Below are positions 58,163 through 64,000 of a DNA stretch of 64,000 nucleotides, piece after piece. The notes below the pieces were generated by a model. It made no database searches and was not told where the DNA came from. It saw only the letters and a list, made by a program, of their open reading frames with translations. Each line of letters begins with the position of its first letter. Position 1 is the stretch's first letter. A program made the translations under genes and the position numbers. The DNA is from Pseudomonas sp. AKS31. Its GTDB lineage: Bacteria; Pseudomonadota; Gammaproteobacteria; Pseudomonadales; Pseudomonadaceae. Location: positions 387,948 through 451,947 of the forward strand of contig NZ_JAMLFX010000005.1 of the NCBI RefSeq assembly GCF_023634765.1, given 5' to 3'.

Positions 58163-59017
58163 ATGTCCATGCGTAATGATGCCCACGACGATTTCGATGA
58201 TGTCCCGAGCCTGCGTGCCGACACCTTCGACGACGATGACATTCCGACCACCGCTCGCACCTCCGTGCACTCGCGCACGCCGCCCGTGGTCAAGGTCAAG
58301 GCGGCCAACACCGGCCCGTTGTGGGCGTTGGTCGGTGCATTGTTTTTTGCCTTCATCGGCCTCGCCTGGTGGAGCTTTCAGCAGATTTCGCTGATGGAAC
58401 AGCAACTGGTCGCCACTCAGGAAAGCTTCGCGCGCATCAGTGAGGAAGCCGCCGGACGCTTGCAGGACATTTCCGGCAAGGTTGTCGCCAGCCAGTCCAA
58501 CGTTACCAGCGACAGCGAAGCCCTTAAGCTGCAAATCAAGCAACTTGAAGGCAAGCTGCTCGATCAGAGCAAACAGCAGCAAGGCGTCGCGGGGCAAGCC
58601 AGTGATCTGGACAAGCGTCTGGCGCAGATGACTGCGCAGACCACCGAACAACAGAACGCCAACACTCAGTTGCAGGCACAGGTCAAAGCCTTGAGCGCGG
58701 AACTGGCGACGCTGAAAAACACACCGGCCGACACCAGCAAGGTCGACACGCAATTGAAGGCCTTTGACGCGCAGTTTAAAAGCCTCGGCGCTGATATCGC
58801 GGCGTTGAAGAAGCAGGGCAATCCTAGCGCGGCAATCGATCGCCTCGAACAGGAAATCGTCGTATTGAAAAGCGAGCAGGACAACCGCCCGGCAGCCCCG
58901 CAGGGTGGCGGTAATACCGCTGAGTTCGATGCGTTCCGTGGGCAGATGACCCGCAACATCAATACGCTGCAGGCGCAGATCCAGAACCTGCAGCAGCAGA
59001 TCAACGCCCGCCCATAG
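58163..59017 (+). CDS. Coiled-coil inner-membrane protein
   Basis: A 284-residue protein. An acidic N-terminal cytoplasmic segment (about 1-35, rich in Asp), one membrane helix (about 51-72, GPLWALVGALFFAFIGLAWW), then a long periplasmic coiled coil rich in Gln/Ala/Lys (85-284), ending NTLQAQIQNLQQQINARP. Conserved in Pseudomonas with no assigned role; sometimes labelled ATPase, but no Walker motif is present. ATG 58163 after AAAGG. Stands alone 116 bp from the epimerase gene. Confidence 0.82.
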   Translation: MSMRNDAHDDFDDVPSLRADTFDDDDIPTTARTSVHSRTPPVVKVKAANTGPLWALVGALFFAFIGLAWWSFQQISLMEQQLVATQESFARISEEAAGRLQDISGKVVASQSNVTSDSEALKLQIKQLEGKLLDQSKQQQGVAGQASDLDKRLAQMTAQTTEQQNANTQLQAQVKALSAELATLKNTPADTSKVDTQLKAFDAQFKSLGADIAALKKQGNPSAAIDRLEQEIVVLKSEQDNRPAAPQGGGNTAEFDAFRGQMTRNINTLQAQIQNLQQQINARP

Positions 59018-59175
59018 CGAAAAACAGGGTTCTTTGCGTGGACAGAGAACCCTGTGGCGAGGGGATATCCTTTGTCACAGGGGGGCTCTGTAATCCCCTG
59101 CATCATTCTGAATACTCGTACATCACCCCAAGCCGTCTACGCTCTTGAAACACCAACAAGAACGAGGGATGCGCT

Positions 59176-60024
59176 ATGGGGTTTTTGCATAAAGTGGCCT
59201 GGCTCGGCGTGATGTTACTGGCTGGTTTCGGCCAGGCCAGCGCCGCTACTACCGCCAAGGATGACAGTCAGGCCGCCATTGCTTTGCTGGAAAAAGCCCT
59301 GGCTTATTACCACGACAACGGCGACAAGGCGTTCGCTGCGTTCAGCCGGCAGGGCGAGTTCGTCGACAAGGATCGCTACGTTTTCGTGGTCGACACCAAA
59401 GGTGTGATGCTCGCCAGCGGCGGGCCTTCGTCGGCGTTGATCGGTCGTGACGTCAGTGAAGTACTCGGCCCGGATCTGCAGAAAACCTTCAAGGACGCGT
59501 TGAAAGTGCCGGAAGGCAACGGCATCCAGCAGGCCGAATACCGTTGGCAGAACTGGTCCGACGGCAAGGTCGAGCGCAAGCACGTGTATTACCAGCGCAT
59601 CGGCCAGCGGATTCTGGCGGTGGGGTACTACTTGCCGCGAGCATCGGCGGAGCAGGCCAAAGCACTGCTGGACAAAGCGGCCAGCGATTTGGGCAAAGAC
59701 GAGAAGGGCACACTCACCGCGATCAATTCGCTCAAGGGTGGCTACTTGCAGGATGACCTGTATGTGTTTGTGGTCGATCTGAACACCCAGCGCTACGTTG
59801 CCCACGGCACCAATCTGCGCTTGATCAACACCGACTTCGGCAAGGTCAAGGACCCAGAAGGCAAACCGGTGGGCGAGCCGATTCTGGCGCTGATCGGCAA
59901 GCAGGATGAGGGCGAATATGAATACCGCTGGAAGAACCCGGTAACCGGCAAGGTCGAGGACAAGCATGCCTACCTGAAGAAAGCCGGGCATTTCCTCGTT
60001 GCAGTCGGTTACTACAGCCCTTGA
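59176..60024 (+). CDS. Exported tandem Cache-domain protein
   Basis: 282 residues. A signal peptide (ending QASAATTAK) leads to two copies of a single Cache (Cache_2-like) domain. Copy 1 is about 30-155 with DRYVFVVDTKGVMLASGGPSSALIGRDVSEV and copy 2 about 160-282 with DDLYVFVVDLNTQRYVAHGTN. Both end in closely matching stretches: QNWSDGKVERKHVYYQRIGQ and KNPVTGKVEDKHAYLKKAGH, then VAVGYY. Cache domains bind small ligands outside the cell; normally they are joined to a kinase or chemoreceptor. Here no signalling domain follows, so it is a soluble periplasmic binding protein. Confidence 0.85.
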   Translation: MGFLHKVAWLGVMLLAGFGQASAATTAKDDSQAAIALLEKALAYYHDNGDKAFAAFSRQGEFVDKDRYVFVVDTKGVMLASGGPSSALIGRDVSEVLGPDLQKTFKDALKVPEGNGIQQAEYRWQNWSDGKVERKHVYYQRIGQRILAVGYYLPRASAEQAKALLDKAASDLGKDEKGTLTAINSLKGGYLQDDLYVFVVDLNTQRYVAHGTNLRLINTDFGKVKDPEGKPVGEPILALIGKQDEGEYEYRWKNPVTGKVEDKHAYLKKAGHFLVAVGYYSP

Positions 60025-60029
60025 AGATC

Positions 60030-60048
60030 AAAAGATCGCAGCCTTCGG
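60030..60048. repeat. Solitary REP half-unit
   Basis: AAAAGATCGCAGCCTTCGG, one arm only, abutting the stop codon of the MDR gene at 60049. All other members of this family in the window are paired. Confidence 0.85.
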
Positions 60049-61566
60049 TTATTTGGCGCCGTGCTCACGCCCGCGCAGCAGATTGTTCGGCATGGCAATC
60101 GCCGCCGCCAGCCCGAGCAACGACACTGCAGCACTCACCCACAACAAATGCCGGAATGTCACCAGCAGTTCCGCACGCAAGGCGTTCTGCGCATCCCCTG
60201 GCGCGGCGTTCAAACCATCGAGCAGGACGTTGCCCGAATGCCCTTCGCTCATCAGCGAACTGTTCGCCAGATGGGCGAAACTGGAATCCTGCAACAACGC
60301 CAGCAACAGCGCCGACATCAACGCCACGCCCACTGCGCCGCCGAGGGAGCGAAACAAGTTGGTGGTGCTGGTGGCCACGCCGATGTCGCGTTGCTCCACC
60401 GAATTCTGCGTGCCGACCAGCGAAGTCGGGAACTGCATGCCGCTGGAAATACCGCAGAGCAACATGAACAGACCACTGACCAGCGTCGCCTCGGGCGGGC
60501 TGAACGCCATGCCGACTATCGCGACCGGCATCAGCATCGCGCCGGTCAGAATCTGCGGTTTGTAACGCCCGGTGATTGACGTGCGACGCCCGGCGAAAAA
60601 CGCACCAATCGGCAGCCCCATCGCCAGCGGCAGCAAGTGCAAGGCTGCACTGTCAGCACCGGCCCCGGTGACGCTCTGAAAGCGCAGCGGCATCAGCACA
60701 ATCAGCGAAATCGCCTGGAAACTGGTGAAGAAAATCGTGCACCAGCACAGCAAGGCGTTGCGATTGGCGAACAGGTGCATCGGCAGCAACGGCTCCCGCG
60801 TTCGGCGTTCGTGCCAGACAAACAGCGCCAACACCACCACTGCACACGCGAACAGACCGAGCACTTCACTGCTGCGCCACGAATGGCCCTGACCCACCTG
60901 AGTGATTCCCAGCAGCAGGGCGGTCAGGCCGATGATCATCAGCAGCGTGCCGAGGTAGTCGATGATCGGTTTGCGCTGCGGAATCGGCAGGCCACGCAGA
61001 TTGCGCCGCGCCACCCACCAGGCACCGAGGCCCAGCGGCAGGTTGATCAGAAATACCCAGCGCCACGACAGGTATTCGGTCATGTAACCGCCGAGTACCG
61101 GGCCGGCGACACTGGCCACCGCGTACATGCTGCTGAAGTAACCCTGATAACGCCCGCGTTCACGCGGCGGCACGATGTCGCCGATGATCGCCTGACTCAC
61201 CGAGATCATCCCGCCGGCACCGATACCCTGAAGGATCCGCGCCAGCACCAGTTGCTCCATGCTTTGCGCCATGCCGCAAAACAGTGAGGCAAGGGTGAAC
61301 AGGCCCATACCGAACAGCATCAGTTTGCGCCGCCCATACAAGTCGCCAAGCTTGCCGTAGATCGGCACGGCCACCGTCATCGCGACCATGTATCCGGAAA
61401 TCACCCAGGCCAGCAGGCTGACGTCCTTGAACTGAGCCGAGATGGCCGGCATCGACACGGCGACGATGGTCTGGTCGAGCGCGCCGAGAAAGATCGCCAT
61501 CATCAGCGCGACCAGCACGCTGCGAATGGCCGGTTTGGGCGTTTCGGGGTGATTGAGATTGGTCAC
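60049..61566 (-). CDS. MFS multidrug exporter, DHA2 (14-helix) family
   Basis: A 505-residue exporter with about 14 membrane helices. Motif A GKLGDLYGRRKLM (residues about 64-76), the helix 1 motif LDQTIVAVSMPAI and motif C-like VAGPVLGGYM are present. I chose GTG 61566 (VTNLNHPETPKP), because the longer frame to 61770 overlaps pobA. It lies 79 bp downstream of pobA on the same strand; co-transcription is possible but no aromatic-acid transport is implied by the DHA2 class. Confidence 0.88.
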   Translation of the reverse strand: MTNLNHPETPKPAIRSVLVALMMAIFLGALDQTIVAVSMPAISAQFKDVSLLAWVISGYMVAMTVAVPIYGKLGDLYGRRKLMLFGMGLFTLASLFCGMAQSMEQLVLARILQGIGAGGMISVSQAIIGDIVPPRERGRYQGYFSSMYAVASVAGPVLGGYMTEYLSWRWVFLINLPLGLGAWWVARRNLRGLPIPQRKPIIDYLGTLLMIIGLTALLLGITQVGQGHSWRSSEVLGLFACAVVVLALFVWHERRTREPLLPMHLFANRNALLCWCTIFFTSFQAISLIVLMPLRFQSVTGAGADSAALHLLPLAMGLPIGAFFAGRRTSITGRYKPQILTGAMLMPVAIVGMAFSPPEATLVSGLFMLLCGISSGMQFPTSLVGTQNSVEQRDIGVATSTTNLFRSLGGAVGVALMSALLLALLQDSSFAHLANSSLMSEGHSGNVLLDGLNAAPGDAQNALRAELLVTFRHLLWVSAAVSLLGLAAAIAMPNNLLRGREHGAK

Positions 61567-61645
61567 GGGCGAGCCTGCGGGCAGTGATGAACCCGCGCGG
61601 CCATTGCGCGCGGGTGGATGCTCGCCAGTGTAAGTCGGTAGCAGG

Positions 61646-62839
61646 CTATTCGATAGCCTCATAAGGAAGTCCGACGTAATTTTCTGCAATGGTTTTTCGC
61701 CCTGCTTCTGAACTGACAAAGTAGTCCAGTTCCGAGGCGCTGATGCGGTGGCTGAACGCATCGTGATCATCGAAGCGATGCAGCATCGAGGTCATCCACC
61801 AAGAAAAGCGTTCGGCTTTCCACACTCGACGCAGGCAGATTTCCGAGTACTTCTCCAGCAGATCGGTGCGGCCGTCGCGGTAAACCTTCAGCAGAATATT
61901 GAACAACGTGCTGACATCGCTGGCGGCCAGATTCAAACCCTTGGCGCCGGTCGGCGGGACGATATGCGCAGCGTCGCCGACCAGAAACATCCGCCCGTAC
62001 TGCATCGGCTCGACGACAAAACTGCGCAGCGGCGCGATGCTTTTTTCGATCGACGGGCCGGTGACCAGCTTCTCGGCAAGCGCCACCGGCAGGCGATTTT
62101 TCAACTCGTCCCAGAAGCGCTGATCGCTCCAGTCGTCGACGTTTTCATCCGCCGGCACTTGCAGGTAATAGCGGGTGCGGGTCGCCGAACGCATGCTGCA
62201 CAAGGCGAAGCCGCGTTCATGGCGGGCGTAGACCAACTCGTCATGCACTGGCGGCGTGTCGGCGAGAATGCCCAGCCAGCCAAACGGATAAACCCGCTCG
62301 AAGACATTCAGGCAATCGGCCGGAATCGACTGCCGCGCGACACCGTGGAAACCGTCGCAACCGGCGATGTAATCGCAATCGACGCGCCAGGTTTCGCCGT
62401 CCTTCTCGAAAGTGATAAACGCTTCGTCGCTTTTCATGCCGTGAGGAACGACCTGGCTCGCCTGGTAAATCGTTGGCGCGCCAGCCTCCCGACGAGCGGC
62501 CATCAGGTCACGGGTAACTTCGGTCTGACCGTAGATCATCACGCTCTTGCCGCCGGTCAGCGCGTGCAGATCGATGTGCACCTGACGCCCGTCCAGGGCC
62601 AGATCGAAACCGCCATGCACCAGCCCTTCGGCGTCCATGCGCTGACTCACGCCAGCCTGACGCAACAGCTCTACCATGCCTTGTTCAAGCACCCCGGCGC
62701 GGATGCGGCCGAGGACATAATCCGGCGTCTGGCGTTCGAGGATGAGGGTGTCGATGCCAGCGTTGTGCAGCAACTGGCCGAGGAGCAATCCGGATGGACC
62801 GGCGCCGATAATGGCGACTTGGGTTTTGAGAGTTTTCAT
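61646..62839 (-). CDS. pobA: 4-hydroxybenzoate 3-monooxygenase
   Basis: A 397-residue FAD monooxygenase that hydroxylates 4-hydroxybenzoate to protocatechuate with NADPH, feeding the beta-ketoadipate pathway. N-terminal FAD motif GAGPSGLLLGQLLHNAG (residues about 12-28), DG motif CDGFHGVARQSIP, and FAD ribityl motif GRMFLVGDAAHIVPPTGAKGLNLA are intact. Length agrees with P. fluorescens PobA (394). ATG 62839 (MKTLKTQVAIIGAGPSG) chosen over 62857. Divergent from its regulator pobR. Confidence 0.96.
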   Translation of the reverse strand: MKTLKTQVAIIGAGPSGLLLGQLLHNAGIDTLILERQTPDYVLGRIRAGVLEQGMVELLRQAGVSQRMDAEGLVHGGFDLALDGRQVHIDLHALTGGKSVMIYGQTEVTRDLMAARREAGAPTIYQASQVVPHGMKSDEAFITFEKDGETWRVDCDYIAGCDGFHGVARQSIPADCLNVFERVYPFGWLGILADTPPVHDELVYARHERGFALCSMRSATRTRYYLQVPADENVDDWSDQRFWDELKNRLPVALAEKLVTGPSIEKSIAPLRSFVVEPMQYGRMFLVGDAAHIVPPTGAKGLNLAASDVSTLFNILLKVYRDGRTDLLEKYSEICLRRVWKAERFSWWMTSMLHRFDDHDAFSHRISASELDYFVSSEAGRKTIAENYVGLPYEAIE

Positions 62840-63016
62840 TGTTTTTATGGCTCGCAAGCTTCACGCGACAAGCGCCGGTGAATGTTTTTTATGGATCGAG
62901 TGCTTGCATTTTTCCCTTGCGGGTCTGTCAATTGAAGGTGAAAACTGAGCCGATACCTGTACATTCTGCCAATCGGTGCGATTATCGCCCACAACCCCGA
63001 GGCCTGGATTGAAGTG

Positions 63017-63901
63017 ATGAACAAGCCTGAGCTGCCTTCGATTCCAGTGTTCAAGCTCTACGGTGAAAGCCTGGACTGGCCGACCCCTGACTTGCTGCAC
63101 TGTGAAACCATTTCCTCCCGCAGTCGCGAACATGAGTGGGAAATCAAACCCCACCGCCATGCTGATTTATGCCAGTTGCTCTTCGTCTTCAAAGGTCAGG
63201 CAGAGCTTGAGATCGAAGGGCAGCGCACGCAACTCCAGACCCCGGCGATTCAAGTGCTGCCACCGCTATCGGTGCATGGCTTTCGTTTTTCCGAAGACGT
63301 CGAAGGGTTCATCGTTACCCTCGCCACACCGCTGATCAATCACTTGCAGGCGCAACTGGGCGATTCGGTGCACGCGCTGGCCAGCGCGCAAAACTACCCG
63401 GCAGGCAACGACGGTGATTACCTCAACAGCCTGTTTTCGGCGTTGCAGGCCGAGTACAACGGCCACCAACCGGCGCGGGAAATGCTCATGCATTCGCTGG
63501 TCAGCGTGATCATGGTCTGGGTCAGCCGGCAGGCGATCGTGCGGCACAAAGCCAGTCAGCGGCCGCAGCGTCAGCGCGAATACCTCAATGGCTTTATTCA
63601 GTTGGTCGAGGAGACTTATCGCCAGCACGTCAAGGTTGAAGACCTCGCGCATCGGCTGGGGATTTCGGTATCGCACCTCAACGGCACATGCCGTGAACTG
63701 GCGGGGCAGCCGGCGCTGCAGATCATGCACGAGCGTCAGTTGCTGGAGGCCAAGCGCTTGCTGACCTACACCAGCATGACGATTTACGAGATGTCGGAGT
63801 TGTTGGGGTTTTCCGATCCGACCAACTTCACGCGTTTGTTCCGGCGCCGGGTGGGGATTTCACCGAAGGCTTTCCGCGACCGTCTGAAGGCCGAACAGTA
63901 G
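63017..63901 (+). CDS. pobR: AraC-family regulator PobR
   Basis: A 294-residue activator of pobA. An N-terminal cupin-like sensing domain (residues about 20-110) precedes the C-terminal AraC double helix-turn-helix (about 190-290: VEDLAHRLGISVSHLNGTCREL, then IYEMSELLGFSDPTNFTRLFRRRVGISPKAFR). It responds to 4-hydroxybenzoate. ATG 63017 is preferred to a GTG one codon earlier. It is 177 bp from the divergent pobA, which holds the shared control region. The window ends 99 bp later. Confidence 0.92.
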   Translation: MNKPELPSIPVFKLYGESLDWPTPDLLHCETISSRSREHEWEIKPHRHADLCQLLFVFKGQAELEIEGQRTQLQTPAIQVLPPLSVHGFRFSEDVEGFIVTLATPLINHLQAQLGDSVHALASAQNYPAGNDGDYLNSLFSALQAEYNGHQPAREMLMHSLVSVIMVWVSRQAIVRHKASQRPQRQREYLNGFIQLVEETYRQHVKVEDLAHRLGISVSHLNGTCRELAGQPALQIMHERQLLEAKRLLTYTSMTIYEMSELLGFSDPTNFTRLFRRRVGISPKAFRDRLKAEQ

Positions 63902-63922
63902 TTTCATAAACACAACAAAAAC

Positions 63923-64000
63923 CTGTGGGAGCTGGCTTGCCAGCGATAGCGGTGGCACAGTCACCTTCAATGGTGAATGTCAGACCGCAATCGCTGGCAA
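63923..64000. repeat. Truncated inverted repeat, GGGAGCTGGCTTGCCAGCG family
   Basis: The first arm CTGTGGGAGCTGGCTTGCC... (63923-63947) is complete; the second (ATCGCTGGCAA, 63990-64000) is cut by the window end. Same family as 35169-35257. Confidence 0.85.

Noticed and set aside
1..64000. tRNA, rRNA, CRISPR array, prophage or insertion sequence
   Set aside because: None could be supported by reading spacers on both strands; repeats seen are REP-like palindromes without the spacing of a CRISPR.

Overview
The window looks like chromosomal DNA of a Pseudomonas of the fluorescens lineage. It is GC-rich and densely coding. It carries the glpFKRD, colRS-warB-warA, fxsA-groESL, bfr/bfd, argG/motY/pyrC/rnt and sodB-bifA-imelysin neighbourhoods familiar from this genus. 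Several spacers hold paired REP elements of two families (cores GATCGCAGCCTTCGGCAGC and GGGAGCTGGCTTGCCAGCG). No rRNA, tRNA, CRISPR array, insertion sequence or integrase was seen.

Layout. 1-1.4 kb: a truncated MFS exporter with a divergent LysR regulator. 1.4-6.8 kb: glycerol uptake and catabolism (glpF, glpK, glpR, glpD, minus strand) and a compound repeat. 7.1-20 kb: ybaK, a PhzF-like isomerase, an ABC ATPase with argF, an orphan molybdopterin oxidoreductase, grxD, bfr/bfd, a 2-Cys peroxiredoxin, rnt-pyrC, motY and argG. 20.2-22.3 kb: an AT-rich orphan membrane protein, a LuxR-type response regulator and a small PA3496-like gene. 22.4-27 kb: nth and an Rnf-type electron-transport operon. 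27-35 kb: metG, mrp/apbC, an SDR dehydrogenase, a HugZ-like protein, fxsA and groESL. 35.3-40 kb: a PAP2 phosphatase and colRS-warB-warA, the envelope-stress module. 40-44.3 kb: an RND pump and its adaptor. 44.5-49.7 kb: an imelysin / di-haem / imelysin / DUF1513 operon. 49.9-56.9 kb: bifA, an AT-rich insertion with a YafO-like toxin pair, sodB, a LysE exporter, an ACT protein and argP. 57-64 kb: an epimerase, a coiled-coil membrane protein, a tandem-Cache protein, an MDR exporter, and pobA/pobR.

The most unusual locus is the Rnf operon. It has A, B, D, G and E genes but no rnfC. RnfB starts directly at its iron-sulfur domain, without the usual membrane anchor, and carries a tail of about 250 residues that resembles the C-terminal repeats of RnfC. 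Three of the four cysteines expected to hold the RnfA/RnfE intramembrane cluster are replaced. It may be a remodelled complex that no longer takes electrons from NADH. The second candidate is the two-gene YafO-like cassette between bifA and sodB, whose upstream partner is a predicted membrane protein rather than a recognisable antitoxin.

Regulatory sites read directly from the sequence include a tandem ArgR-type operator at argG, a weaker ArgR-like site near argF, a Fur-like box at bfd, ColR-type boxes upstream of both the PAP2 gene and warB, a dyad at glpD, a heat-shock-type promoter before groES, and a 27-bp dyad before the imelysin operon. Family consensus sequences are quoted from memory. 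No database search was run.
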